Part shown: in pieces, positions 11,901 through 26,900 of the stretch
Layout: the number at the start of each line of letters is the position of its first letter
Numbering within the stretch: the stretch's first letter is position 1
Assembly (NCBI GenBank): GCA_032622095.1
Contig: CP136061.1
Span: 62,625,127-62,689,126 of the forward strand
DNA from: Siphonodentalium dalli
Lineage: Eukaryota; Mollusca; Scaphopoda; Gadilida; Siphonodentaliidae
DNA length: 64,000 bases
Reading direction: 5' to 3'
Translations under genes and position numbers: made by a program
The notes under the pieces: generated by a model
Seen by the model: the letters and a program-made list of their open reading frames with translations, nothing else
What the model was told of the DNA's origin: nothing
The model's database searches: none

Positions 11901-14900
11901 AATACAGCAAAATACAGAAGAATTGAAACGTTCAATAAAAAAAATGCGTATTGTTCTTGAACAATACAAACCTATTACGTCAACAACGTCACTGGCGACG
12001 TCAACTTTAACAGAAAATGTCTTCGCTAAATTATGGGGTATAGTCTACATTAATCACATGTTTGTTCAATTAAATACAACAATATCGACCTAAATGTTAG
12101 TATGTTACAAGCTGCAATCTTCAGAGTGTGCAATAAACATAGAACAACACAGTTGTGTGAACATGTTAAAGTTATTGCACTCGTTTGTCGTGCCGTCACA
12201 ACAAACTCGTGCAATAACGTTAACCAGTTCACACACTTGTGTCGTTATATCTATGTATTCCACTAGAGGTATACACTAATATGTATTCAATGGCTGGGAT
12301 TCCGTTGAATACATGTGCCTCACGTCAATGGGTGCGGAATAAATACTGTTCTGTAATTCCGCAGAACTTGTTAAACAATATGAATCCTTTTTTATCAGCA
12401 TTCAATCAACAACTTGCTTATTATTAAAGGTACTCAATCCGAACAGTGGGTCCCCATCTCAACAGATTCCAACAACAATCCTATCAGAGGGTCCTATATT
12501 ACTATTTCTTTGGCTTTGGGGGTAAAAAATATTTGATTCGGGTCGAGGAACCCATCAAACAAAGCTCAGAGTTATTAGATATTGATTTTTGAAATTTGTT
12601 ATTTGCTCGAGATGAGTACTAATAATTGCCGTCAATTTCGTAGCCTGCTCGAGATGTGTACACCAAAACACTCTTCAAACAGACAAGGAAGGATAACACT
12701 AAAATCAAGTGGTAATAATAACGCAATTTTGACTGTCTTCTGGGACAGAAAGTATTCCCGATAATGAAAAATAATAGATTTCTAAAATAGATATCTAACA
12801 AATCTGAGCTTTGATGGGTGACTTCCTCGACTCGAATCAAATATTTTTGACCCCGAAGCCATTGAAATAGTAATTGAGAGGAGTTTTATCGGATTGGGTA
12901 CCTTTAAGTCCATGCGTCTCTTGTTGCTATCAGGGCTGTGGTGGGTTATCATGTTATGGCTCTCCCTCTACTGGGCACTCGTCGGATTCAGGTGGGGGAA
13001 GACATCTTAGGAATGTTCACCAGAACGATAATATGTGAACACGGCCTATAAACCATAGGAATGTTCACCAACACGATATCATGTGAACGCTGCCCATAAA
13101 CCATAGGATTGTTAACCCATCACGATAACATGTGAACACGGCCTATACACCATATGAATGTTCACCCAGGAATATAACATGTGAACGCGGCCTATAAACC
13201 ATAGGAATGTTCACCCAGCACGATAACATGTGAACGCGACCTATAAACCATAGGGATGTTCACCCAGCATGATAACATGTGAACACGGCCTATAAACCAC
13301 AGGAATGTTCACCCAAGACGATAGCATGTGAACGCGGCCTATAAACCATAGGAATGTTCACCAGCTTGATAACATGTGAACGCGGCCTATAAACCATAGG
13401 AATGTTCACCCAGTACGATAACATGTAAACACTGCCTATAAACCATAGGAATGTTCACCCAGCACGATAACATGTGAACGCGGCCTATGAACCATATAGG
13501 AGTTTTCACCCAATACGATAACATGTGAACGCGGCATATGAACCATAGGAGTTTTCACCAGTTTTCTAAACATAAATAAAAAAATTAAAAAATGTGGTGG
13601 AATATTCTTAAAACCAGAAATAATTTCTATCCGATACGAAGATATTGATTTAGAAAGTGAGAAATACTTTCAATCTATCTGTTGCCTTGCGTTGAACCCT
13701 TTTAAACCAAACCGGTAACTCAAGCTACCAGATCTTATAAGGTTGGAAGATGCTACAAATTTAAAACCAAAGGAATTTCTTCAGAGTTGACTCTCTTGAA
13801 CGATGGAAGCAAGACCAATGAAGCATGTTTATAACACAAAAAAGACTATATCTTAGCAAAATGCATGTCTGATGATAAAAACAATAAAATATCCAATTTA
13901 TCCATAGTTGAATTTCATTTTGCTATACAGGGATGGATACAATATGGCTTTCAGGTAGTTTCCACAGACTATTTAAAGTAAAATATCCATCAAATGATTT
14001 AATCTGCCTTGCCCTGTACATTAAAATGCATACAGTGACCATGATAAATGTTTAATTTATTGGAAGAGATGTCCATCTCATAAGAAGTACTAACATTTGA
14101 TTTTTAGACACCATTTCAGGGGGCATGGAATCCTACAAATTTCAAAATAATGGAATTTCTTCAAAGTTGACTCCCTAAATGATGGAAGAAAGCCGAATGA
14201 AGTCACTATTTGCATGATTATAACATGTATAAGGCTATATCTTAGCAGAATGCATGTCTCTGATTAAATAAACAATAAAATATCCATAGTTGAATTTCAT
14301 TTGGCTATACCTGGATGCATACAATACTGCTGTTATGTAGTTTCCAAAGACTATCATGATTTTAGGCAAAATATCCATCCAGTGATGTAGTCTACCTTGC
14401 CCTGTACATTAAAAAGAGAAATGTTCAATTTATTGTCAGAGATGTCCATCTGATAAAGAAGTACTGACATTTGAGGTTTCAGACACCATTTCAGGGGGCA
14501 TTGGGATCCTACATATTTCAAACTAATGGAATTTCCGCGGCATTTGTGTTAGGCAATTTCTCCTAGAGGACGGTTGGGTGCTATGGTATGAAAGACAATT
14601 AATTTTAACGGCTTGTGAAATGCACGCATAACTCTTCACTACATATGAAGGAATCGTTGTCGCCACATTTTCACCCCCGTGTACGTGGTATCGCCAAACC
14701 CGAGGGTATCGCCAAAGCCGAGAAAATGGGAAAGTCATTTTCACGTATATGATATGGGGATGTGTTTGTTTCTCATCGTAAAACAGACAACGAACAACGT
14801 ATGTGTATATGTCCACATGAAGCAGGAGTATTTATCCACCCGCTGTCAATCAGTTTTCCCAAATCAAACCATTTAATATTTTTTGGCGAATCTTTTCAAT

Positions 14901-17900
14901 AGTGTTTTTGCTTTTGCTCACTCAAATTTTCGAGAACATCCACCCACTAGTATAATTCCTGGACTTCCACGCTGCCAAATCAAATGCCGGTATATAGTTG
15001 AATATGTCGATGAAGCATAGGATTGAACAGAATTTAAAAAATCAGTGTCGTTCTCAATATTCGCGCGATATGGAGGGACCACTGTCGGCCCAGAAAGATG
15101 TTAACGTCGCAGATGAAGATGTCACCAAACGCCGAGCTTCTGTGCAGTAAATATGCGTATCACTTAAGGAGTTCTGATGAGTTTTCGAGTGTTTTTATGT
15201 GTATCTGAGAATTATCAACTGGACTGCCAATGTCATCTGAAATATGAATCCATAACATATTCGAAATATTGTGTACATATCTATTATGAATGTATTTCAA
15301 TTGAAATTAATTGAACATCCAACTCAGCATTCAGATTTGCGCTCTCAAAAAGGTGAATGAATTATAACGCGATGCCTCGATCACACGCACGTGAATGCTG
15401 TCGTTCGTATATATGCATGCAGCTAACCGGATATTCGTTTAGTATTAACATGCTTGGAGTTTGTATATAGACCACACATGCAGGACGACACGCTACGACG
15501 GATCAACGATTTGTTATAATCATGTTTATTTTACAGACTTTATGACTCGTTCCCACTCGAGTAAACCGTTACGCGACAATGAAACCGAATCATCTTATCG
15601 ACTATACATATATCGAATAGCTACAAACTATACAATTATGGCTTTTTAGGAGTGTGTGCCTTCTCATCTGGAGGTCGATGGGCCTCTTTATTGTGTCTAT
15701 GTAGCACATGTAGTCAGCTTACCAAGCTACAACACCATGTTTAAACAAAATCAAACCATACCATGCTGTTTTGATAAATGAACGTATCTTCCTCAGATGA
15801 AGCTATATATATGTACGTAATTAAGATTCCAACTGAAATTTTCCGGATATAGCTTTAAACAATTTGACAAGAATACATAGTTCAATCACTCGAGACATTT
15901 CACAATTCACTGATGTACAAAAATCAAGGCCGGATTCTTTGTAATTGTGAAAAAATAGTCCTCAGAATGACAAATTGCATGAAAATTTACAATCCAAAAT
16001 TTGCCTGTGTGTGAGCGTATCCAGTCACTGATGCGGTATTAAAATAAGCGAACCATATTTTACAGTATGTGGAATACAGCACTTTACCATATCAGAGAAC
16101 ACAAGACTTCGCTATGAACTTCTCGATGGGTACGACAAATCATCTCGACCAAGTGAAACAGCTGAAGTTGATGTACTATATTTTCTGCTGTCAATAAACG
16201 GTTTGGTAAGTTCATATTTTGTTGTTTGTTCGTGCACATATGAATCAACCTACATTTGTTCTTACACATATGAAGCAACTAAAGCAGGCTTGCCCCGCGT
16301 ATAGCTCGGGTAAAAAGTAATGTTTTCTATATTGGTTGACAAACAGATCACAATTAAGCAAAACACACTCATTTTGCTGAGAAGGTATGCATATCGGAGA
16401 TGACTATAATATATAATCGACGACATATAAGTTTTTTATATATTATTTGTATTTACCAATCGCCGGACCATCATCTCAGAACCACACCATTAGATGTCCT
16501 AAATCAGATTACTTTATATATAAGTTTGGTCGAACTCGCCGACAATTCTTTTTTATAAATTCTGGCGAAATTGTTCATAGATAACAGGTTTTGGGCAATT
16601 GTATACTATAGTTGAATGTGGTTAGCATTAATCGATTCTGATAATTGAAGCGGCATTTCAAAAAATGTTGTTGCTGTTGGAATTTGATTATATGGGGACC
16701 ATTGAATCGGATTTAGTACCTTTAACTATCTTTGTTTTGCATGTGTGCATGAGTAATTTTTTTAAATGAAAATCAAGTGTTTTTTTTGAGTGGATACCGA
16801 AAATGATGTCATTCGTGTCCGCGACAAATGTTTATTTGTCTGGGTCACTCATGAGATATTTTGGGTATTCCCTAAAAAACCCTAGATATCTTCTATGTAT
16901 TTTTAGTCAACTATACATCGTCTTTGTTTGTTTCAGGATACGAAGACGTCGACTTTTACAGCGAGTGGATTCTATGGCATGGTAATTATATAAAGATTAT
17001 CACCTTAAAGGGGTAATGTACTCTAAATCCGGCCATTATGGGACCATCTCCTTTTATACTCAACAGAATATATGCATCAAATAAATAAATTTGAGACATG
17101 GATTAGTGAAAAATACCCTCATGTGCTCGGATTGGTGCAAAATATTAACTTGTTCTCTGTGAAAGATGCAAACAACATGGTAATTATAATGAAATTGAAT
17201 TTATGAGGGTTCAAATCCACATGTTATCATCATGGAAATTGTAACTCGAATTCGTTACCTGGCGGAGTTGCCAGTTACTCGTCGATGGCAGGTGGTTTGC
17301 CGCACATGGTCGACGAGTTTATTAGCCATTGAAATAACTGTTATATTTGCCGTAAGTGTGCGGATTTCCTCACCACTAAAACTGGCAATGTCGTGATATG
17401 CATAGCCTTAGTTGCTGAAAGCGATATTAAACCCCAATCAATCAATCAATCAGTCATCGTTATACTTATGTTATCATCACCATCACAACCATATTATCAT
17501 CATCATCAGCATCATCATAATAATATTATCATCATCATAATCATACTATCATCGTGATCATAATCATATTATCATCATCATCATAATCGTCCTCATCGTC
17601 ATAATTATCCCTCATAATCGCCATTTCGTCATCAACATCGTCATAAATCATTATAGTCATTGTCGCCGTCACGATAAAATCATCATATGCCATCAACGTC
17701 GTTTTTCGGTTGATCTATGAGCGTATAGACCGATCAGTAGACGAATAACATACTGTATAATTCCGCGAAGCGGATTATACTAAGTATGTTATTCGTCTAC
17801 TGATCGGTCTATACGCTCATAGATCAACCGAAAAAAGACGTTGATGGCTTATAATTACAACTATAACACTTTATTTTCAACTAACTACTATTAATCCATC

Positions 17901-20900
17901 TCAGAAAATTAATTGCCAAAACATGATTTTCCGTTGGAAGATCTCGGAATTTGGTTGAAATTGGCCGAAATTGTCAACGAGCAACCTCGCCAAACAAACT
18001 TTCAGAAAATAGATATTTACACTTCAACTTCAATTTTCAGCAATGAACTATCCATGATAAAAAGAATTACTTGTTTGCCTACGATTTACGTTTAAAATGA
18101 CTCAATAACAACCCAATAATTATCAACACACACAGAGTCGAATCCGCGATCTCCGGTAAAATTATTAACTCCAGACCAGTCCTCACTCCAGTCCGATGGC
18201 CGATGTAATTTGTAAACAAATGCCCTAATCATATCTAATGTACTCGTGACAAAGGTCAATAGCATTGTTATGAAGCTGAAAAGTGTTAAAAGGGTTGTAA
18301 TCGGGTAACACATTTTATTTATCTCCAATAAAATTTGCCATGTTAATCAGCCTGATTCATGATAAGTTGTGTTCACAGCAGTAACTATACACGTTGTCAT
18401 AGACGCTTTTTCGAAAATTGGACAAATGAAAAACGCGGCACAAACTTTTAGTGTTCAGTCGAGCGTTACAAAAACATGAATACGGCTGAAATGAACAGAC
18501 ATAAGTATAGTATAGTGTCCGTAATAAGCAGAAACATGCAATATAGACATCAACTACTTGTTCAAATGTTTCTAGCATTGAGTTTTCGAGTTGTTTTTTC
18601 ACTGAAATTCTAATGGAATTCTCGTTCCGCGCTTTCGCGTCATCCAGGGACGTCGTGTGGGGTGACGCTTATAGACTCGCCCATTTTTCTTAAAGTGTCA
18701 CTACGCAATTGACTCGTCTACTGTAAAGCCTATGCACTGATAGATCAGGTCACGTGCTAGCCTATCGTCCAATCAAATGCCCGCATTTCGACTAAACCGA
18801 AAGTAGTTGTAATTATAACATGATCAACATCACCAGCAGCATATATCGTCGTCGTCATCACCATCGTCATTAGCATCACCACATCATCACCAACATCATC
18901 ATAATCATAATTGTCATTGTCGCCGTCACGATAAACACCACCATCAGCAACATCACCATCATCGTCGTCATCATCATCATCATCATCATCACCATAATCA
19001 TATTATCATCATCATCATCATAATCATATTATCATCATTATCATAATCGTTCTCGTCGTTATAATTATCCCTCATAATCGTCGTCAACATCGCGTCATCA
19101 TAACAATTACAGACATTGTCGCCGTCGCGATAAACACCATCATCAACATCATCATCATCATCGTCGTCGTCGTCGTAATTATATTATCATCATCATCATA
19201 ATCATATTATCACCATCATCATCATCATCATCATCGTCGTCGTCGTAATTATAGTATCATCATCATCATAATCATATTATCACCATCATCATCATCATCG
19301 TCGTCGTCGTAATTATAGTATCATCATCATCATAATCATATTATCACCATCATCATCATCATCGTCGTCGTCGTAATTATAGTATCATCATCATCATAAT
19401 CATATTATCACCATCATCATCATCATCGTCGTCGTAATTATAGTATCATCATCATCATCATCATCGTCCTCGTCATAATTATTCCCTCATAATCGCCATA
19501 TCGTCATCAACATCGTCATCATTTTCACTAGTCATAATCGCCGTCACGAAAAACACCATCATAGTCATCATCATCATCACCCGCATCAACATTATCATCA
19601 CCAGGATCAACATCACCAGCATCATCACCATCTGCATAATCATCCGCACCACCAGCATAAACATTACCATCATCAACATCATCATCTGCATAATCATCAG
19701 CATCACCAGCATCAACATCATCAACATCGCCAGCATCAAAACCACATCATCAACTTCACCAGTACCATCATCATAATCATCATCACCAGCATCAACATCA
19801 CCATCAACTTCACCAGCATCAAAACCACATCATCAACTACACTAGTACCATCATCATAATCATCAGCATCACCAGCATAAACATTACCAGCATCAACATC
19901 ATCATCTGCATAATCATCAGCATCACCAGCATCAACATCATCATCAACATCGCCAGCATCAAAACCACATCATTAACTTCACCAGTACCATCATCATAAT
20001 CATCATCACCAGCATAAACATTACCAGCATCAACATCATCATCTGCATAATCATCAGCATCACCAGCATAAACATCATCAACATCGCCAGCATCAAAACC
20101 ACATCATCAACTTCACCAGTACCATCATCACCAGCATCACCATCGACTTCACCAGCATCAACACCATCATCAACATCGCCAGCATCAAAACCACATCATC
20201 ATCAACTTCACCAGTACCATCATCATAATCATCATCATCACCGGCATCAACATCACCAGCATCAACATCATCACCAGCATCATCAACATCACCAGCATCG
20301 GTCGAAGACTGATATGAAGTTACCGAGGGCCGATATCAGGTCTATAATATCAAACCAATTCAAGTAGTGTCCTATTTATTAATTATATCGCATATTTATT
20401 AATTCGGTGGCCTCTTAGTAACTGATATCGCTGTCATATGACATCATAAAAATCGATATTTATACGTTATTTACCAGTGAAGTAGATCTACGGCATGTGG
20501 TAAATACACAGAACGACACGATGTGTAAATGGATTTGTCAATACGGCACGAGTGCTGTCGCGTCAGGATAGAACGAGAGGCGCTTGCGCCTCGGGTTCTA
20601 TCCTTCCGCGACAGCACGAGTGCCGTATCGACAAACCCATTTACACATCGTGTCGTTCTGTGTTTATTACACGCTTCGCGTCCTAGAATCCTTGCATTAA
20701 AATACAGGATTAGAAGGTTTATTTAGGCTCATACAGGGCGTGTTTGTCATGTGTGATGATTCTTTTATTTAAATAGTTCCAGTTTCGTGGTTGAGGCGAA
20801 CGTCATTTACGTCATTTTACGTCAACGAGATGCGTATGGAACGTACGTTGCATACGGATTTGTGAATATGGAACGGTAATAACACTGTACTTCTAGGAAT

Positions 20901-23900
20901 AAGCGTGTAATAAACCATATTACTCGGATTTGTGATGTCGTAAAATATATTACTCAGTCTGGGGCAAATTGAAGCGATGTTCACATAGTTCGATAACAGG
21001 TCGTTCTAGACAAAAATGTCATATGTAATTAATAATCATTGCTATTAATTGTTGTCATCGTCGTCATTACCGCCGTCGATCGATTCATCAATCAGATTAT
21101 CATCCCTCATTAAATCTTACTCAGCCATATTTTAAATAGGATGCCAACGCCCTTGTGAATTTCCGGAATAAGTGAAGCAAGTAGTATATAGAATTTCCAT
21201 AAAGAAGGTTCTTCCCAGTCATATCACGGAATGTATTTTCGTCTTGTCTCGGCCTTCAAGTGACTTGCAGATGGATACAATGTTATATTCGTCGTTGGTA
21301 TCTGCATGACGACACATCGAACAATCTTTATTGTTACCCAATAGTAGAGTTTTACTTCGTAACTCATTGGGATTTAGAATTAACTGGTTAACCCCAAATT
21401 CGCGTTCGTAACGCCACAACGAACTGTTTGCAATCACGGTCAGCTTTCGTGACGTCACGAGCGAACTATTGCCCGACCCGAGCGAACTGTTGACTGGCTC
21501 CGAGCGAACTGTTGACTGGCCCGAACGAACTGTTACATGGTTAGCAATTTCCGTGACGTTTCGGCTATTTCCGGTTTCTATTTTTAATTATACCGGATTT
21601 CCGCATTGTCACTGTCACGCTCGAAAAACAGCACAATTATTTTGAATGAATGATTATATATACAAGTATATGTATTGGGTAACAAAGCAATTATTTCATG
21701 TGTCTTTTGGGAACAGGAAATTTGTTGTCCCTCGGCCTATGGGCAACAGTTTTGGGCAACAGTTCGATAGTCATTCCTGATATCTCGGGACAACAATTTT
21801 GACTGTTCCCAAAAGACACATGAAATAATTGCTTACAATATCACCCCTGGTCAAGTGGTCCTGCTAATATGCTGTGATGATGGTGGTCCTGCTGAATTGC
21901 TATGATGCGGGTAGGGCAAACTGATGCCGTTATGAAAAAAGTACCGTTATGTTTTCTAAAGTTGTCATTTTCGCGGTGTTTGGCTAATCCGAGCTATTTG
22001 AGAAAAAACCAGTATGTGTATGAAACATTCAAGAACATTTATATTTTTGAAAAATATCATAATGCCTACGCAGGTGTTACTATTGTCGAATATCCAACAA
22101 TATCGACTGTACCATTTCAGAGTTTGAACTATACGCACAAATGTAAATATTGACTATTTGTGACCCGCCATATCAAATCCAGTCGGAAGTCTGGATTTTT
22201 TTACCCTGTGCCAATGCATTCTCTTATATATGCGAGTCAACCATAGGTCGCCTCGCATATATAAGAGAATGCATTGGCCTAACAATTTTTTACAATTTTA
22301 ATAATTTGTTCTTGTATTCTTTAACAATTTTATAATTTCACCCATACAGAGCCCCAGACAAACATGAGCAGACGACACTCTTCTAGTTGCTTCTATATAT
22401 GTGTGGGGCTACCTGCAGGCCTGGTAATGGATGGTTTTTTTATTGTATGTCCTAACAATTGTAAGAAACATTTATTTAAAAGCATGATAAAAAATTGTTA
22501 GGCCAAGCATTCTCTTATATATGCGAGGCGACCTATGGTCGACTCGCATATATAAGAGAATGCATTTGCACAGGGTAAAACAATCCCGACATGTCAACCG
22601 AATAAACAAACCAGATCTGGAAGATGGGAACAAGCACTGCCATCTTGCACCACCCAAACCAGACAGTCTTACCAACAAGAATGCGATAGCTATTTGGTCC
22701 AGCTATCATGGTAGGAAATCGGGGTGTATCAATTTCAAACCTGGGGCACCACAGCAGAATTTCCAACTTCTGCTTCTCATCCTAAGCGGAATAGAGACTA
22801 ACCCGGGTCCTAGAACACGAGTGAAGTACCCGTGTGTAACTTGCCGCAAAGCCTGCAGATGGGGTCAAGAATGCATTGCCTGCGGAGAATGTGATGAATG
22901 GTATCACAAAGCATGTATCGGTATGTCATCAGCTACATTCCAGCACTACGCTATCCCATCAGTGTCATGGTATTGCATCTCATGCAACAAACCAAACCAC
23001 TCATCAATCGTATACACAAGAGTTTCATCCTCCAACATCGACTCCTCTACCACTCGCTCGATGTCGCCTGAAACAGATGGCGCTCACAGTGTCCTAAATA
23101 CTACCTCTGACACCCTCAGCTCAATCGGTAGCCCACAGGCAGCATCATCGCCCAAAGATAGAAACATAGCTAGCGTGAATGTAAGAAACCAACTACGGCT
23201 ACTAGTAATCAACTTCCAGAGCATCAAGAATAAGGTTCCAGAAACTCAGGTCCTAATTGACTCCACACAACCAGATATAATCTTGGGAATAGAGACCTGG
23301 CTGAATGACGACATCATGTCCTCGGAAATTCTACCACCAACCTTCACAGTCCGAAGAAGAGACAGACCAGGAGATTCTCATGGTGGTGTTTGATTGCGAC
23401 AAAAAGTGATCTGACCTGCACCGAGGTACTGTCTGGAAAAGACACAGAACTAATCAGCGTACAGATAGAACTAAGCGGAGGAAAATCTACTATCGTCACA
23501 GCATTCTACAGACCACCAAGTTCTGATGGTAATTATTTAGAGAAAGCATGCGAAGAACTTGTCAAACTCAGAAATATGATAAAGAATGCAATATTTCTCG
23601 TCGGAGGGGACTTCAATCTTCCTGACATCGACTGGAAAGGAACATCTTCACAACCAGACGATGGCCCTCCTAAAGAATGTGACAAATTAACATCAGTCCT
23701 AAAGGACCTTGATCTGGAGCAGATAATCGACTTTCCAACAAGAGGGGAGAACATCTTGGATCTTTTCGTCACCTCCCATCCATCCCTCATTGACACCTGC
23801 AAACCTCTTCCACCAATATGGGAATCAGATCATGATATCATCCTAATTGACAGCCTACTGACAGCGAAAAGAGAGAAAAAACCAAGAAGGAAGATCCTAC

Positions 23901-26900
23901 TATGGAATAGAGCAGAGAGTAGTCAAATCGGCCTGGACTTGAGGATCTTTCGTGAGACAATCTGCCGAGAGAGATATGCTAACATCAATACCATGTGGAT
24001 GGACTTTAAGACCACTTGTCTTAACATCATAGACAAACACATCCCATCTAAGCTCTCCATCCCTAAGTTTACAAACCCATGGGCGAATAGCAGCATCAAC
24101 AGACTATCTAAAAGGAAACGCAGAGCCTACCAACGAGCACGAAAGACCAATAACACAACAGATTGGGAAAGATACTCAAAATTGAAAAGGGATACACAAA
24201 CAGAAACGAGGAAAGCGCACAATTCATACCTAAAAGATGTCATCAGCCCTCAACTCCATTCCTCACCTAAGAAATTTTGGTCCTATCTACAAAGCAAGAA
24301 GCAAGATTACAATGGGGTGGCACCCTTGATTGGATCGGATGGGTTACTCCACAATGACAAGGAGAGTAAAGCAGAAATCCTGAATGCACAGTTCCAGTCT
24401 GTCTTCACTCAAGAGGATGTTTCTTCTATACCAGACAAAGGAGCAAGCCCACACAACCAGATGGAAAAAATCAACATCACTGAAAATGGGGTACTCCGAC
24501 TGCTGAAGAACACAAACCCGCACAAAGCAACAGGCCCTGACTTAATCCCGGCCAAATTCCTCCAGTCGTTTGCTTCGGAACTTGCACCCATACTGAAGCA
24601 CATCTACCAATTCTCTTTAGACACTGGCACCATCCCTGATGACTGGAGGAAGGCACTGGTTACACCGATTTTTAAGAAAGGAGACAGACACCAAGCATCA
24701 AACTACCGACCTGTGTCACTCACATCAATTCCCTGCAAGATCATGGAGCATATAATACACAGCCAAACCATGGCCCACCTAGACAAGAACAAGATCTTAG
24801 CAGATGAACAACATGGCTTCATGTCCAGACGGTCTTGTGAAACGCAGCTTTTAGTCACCATCAACGACATCGCAAAAAATATGGCAGAAGGCCACCAGAC
24901 TGACGTCATCCTCCTGGATTTTGCCAAAGCTTTCGACAAAGTGCCACACCAAAGACTGCTCCACAAGTTGTCATACTACGGCATGGACACAATAACCCTC
25001 CATTGGATCAAGGACTTCCTAAATCATCGCACACAACAAGTGATTCTCGAAGGCCACACCTCTACAACAGCAGCTGTAATCTCCGGCGTGCCCCAGGGCA
25101 CTGTGCTAGTACCACTGCTTTTCCTAGTTTTCATCGACGATCTTCCTAAATGCACCTCTTCTCCAACAAAACTGTTCGCCGACGACTGTCTTCTCTTCCA
25201 AAAGGTATCATCTAAATCAGACTCTAGAAAACTGCAATGAGACCTACAATGCCTAGAGAATTGGGAATCCACATGGCAGATGGCATTCCACCCTCAAAAA
25301 TGCAACATCTTCCACATCACCAACAAAAAACGTCCCATCTTAACAGACTACAAATTGCATGGTCACACTCTGGAAACAGTAACAAACAGCAAGTATCTGG
25401 GAGTAGTGATCAATAACCAACTGCGATGGGGACCTCGCGTTGACCTTATAACATCCTAGGCACAGCGGTCGCTCGGATTCCTCAGAAGAAATATGCGAGG
25501 CTGTAGGAATGATGTTAAGGCAGCAGCATATTCAGCCATGGTCAGACCTATACTAGAGTATGCCTCCACGGTTTGGGACCCACACACAGAGAGATTGGTC
25601 ACTCAATTAGAACGAGTCCAACGCAGAGCCGCCCGATTCACCACAGCAATTATTGGTCCAGAACACCAGGAGCAATGACAGACATGCTAGGGGGCCTGCA
25701 TTGGTATCTCTCCATCACAGAAGAGCGAAAGACCGCCTCATGATGCTCAGAAAAATTAGAGATAAAACGGTCGACATCAACCCAGACTCGTACATCGGGC
25801 AAGGCGATGAAAGGACATGGGGCAAACACAAATTATACCAAAGCACCACTGGGATCGACATATACCACCAGTCGTTTTTTCCACGCACCACCAGACAGTG
25901 GATCAAACTCTCAGAGGGAACCTGCACACCAGAATTTGACACAAAGATCTTCAGAGTGGAGTTGGACAAGCTGCCGGCCAGCCACCCAGCATTCACCACT
26001 GACAAGAAAAAGAATAAGTAACTCCGGAGCTGTTTTTAACTGTATATACACATATTAACTGTTTCTATCATGCATGCGCCAGGCTTTAAACACTCTTAAA
26101 AGAGATTTGCCCTATGCGGAAGAAGACGAAGAAGACTTCCGACTGGATTTGATATGGCGGGTCACATTTTATTGGGGACGAATTATTGGGTGATTAACAT
26201 ACGACATGATTATTCATGACACCATTAGTCATTTGGATTTGGATATCAGCGTTATGAAAATAACTAATGATGGGTGGAATCCTCGACTCGAATCAAATAT
26301 GTTTTACCCCCGAAGTCAAAGAAATAGTAATTTTGGAGCGTTAAATCGGATTGAGTACCTTTAAATATGAGATAGAGAGTAATCAGTTGAAATCCTTTTA
26401 AATCACGACTAAGTGTGTAAAAACTTTAACGACATATTATGGACCCGTTCGTGTGCGGGAAACTGATCAGTTAGAACTCGGACGTTATACCAACCTGGGG
26501 GAGCATAGCATTCTACTAACTAATTAAAGATATCGATAATACCACTGCATAGAAAACATCGTCTGAACTACGCTCAATTGTAAATATTTACGTCTGGATT
26601 CGGGACGCAACTATCGGCGATAAACAAACACAAATGATTTCGCCATTGAGAGTCGACAAACGGAGTGAATCGATAAATATTGGATATTAAAATAATGTTT
26701 TATTTTACTTTATACTAGCTGAAACAGGCTCCAGAATTTATTCAGTGTCGGAAGGCCCATGGGGCGCGGCCCCTTGCGCCCTACAGGGCCCTGCAGACCC
26801 AAATGTGCGCTTCACGCACATTTTGATCTTAATGATTACAGTGGTCCCTTTGTGTGTTTCGCGCAATTTTGATCGTTTAAACATATTGATTAAAAAAAAT

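Larger units (their letters stand above)
22159..26166. mobile_element. Foldback element split by the LINE
   Basis: A perfect 33-bp inverted repeat (22159-22191 and 26134-26166, beginning TGTGACCCGCCATATC) marks the outer ends. Inside are two hairpins (22204-22283 and 22505-22570) built on GCATTCTCTTATATATGCGAG and its complement. The inner arms also match each other (GCCTAACAATTTTTTA against its complement near 22487-22505). Removing the LINE would restore a palindromic element of about 460 bp. No clear target-site duplication was found. Confidence 0.8.

Noticed and set aside
19479-19745. Methionine-rich 88-codon minus-strand frame
   Set aside because: It is the translation of CAT/ATC simple repeats.
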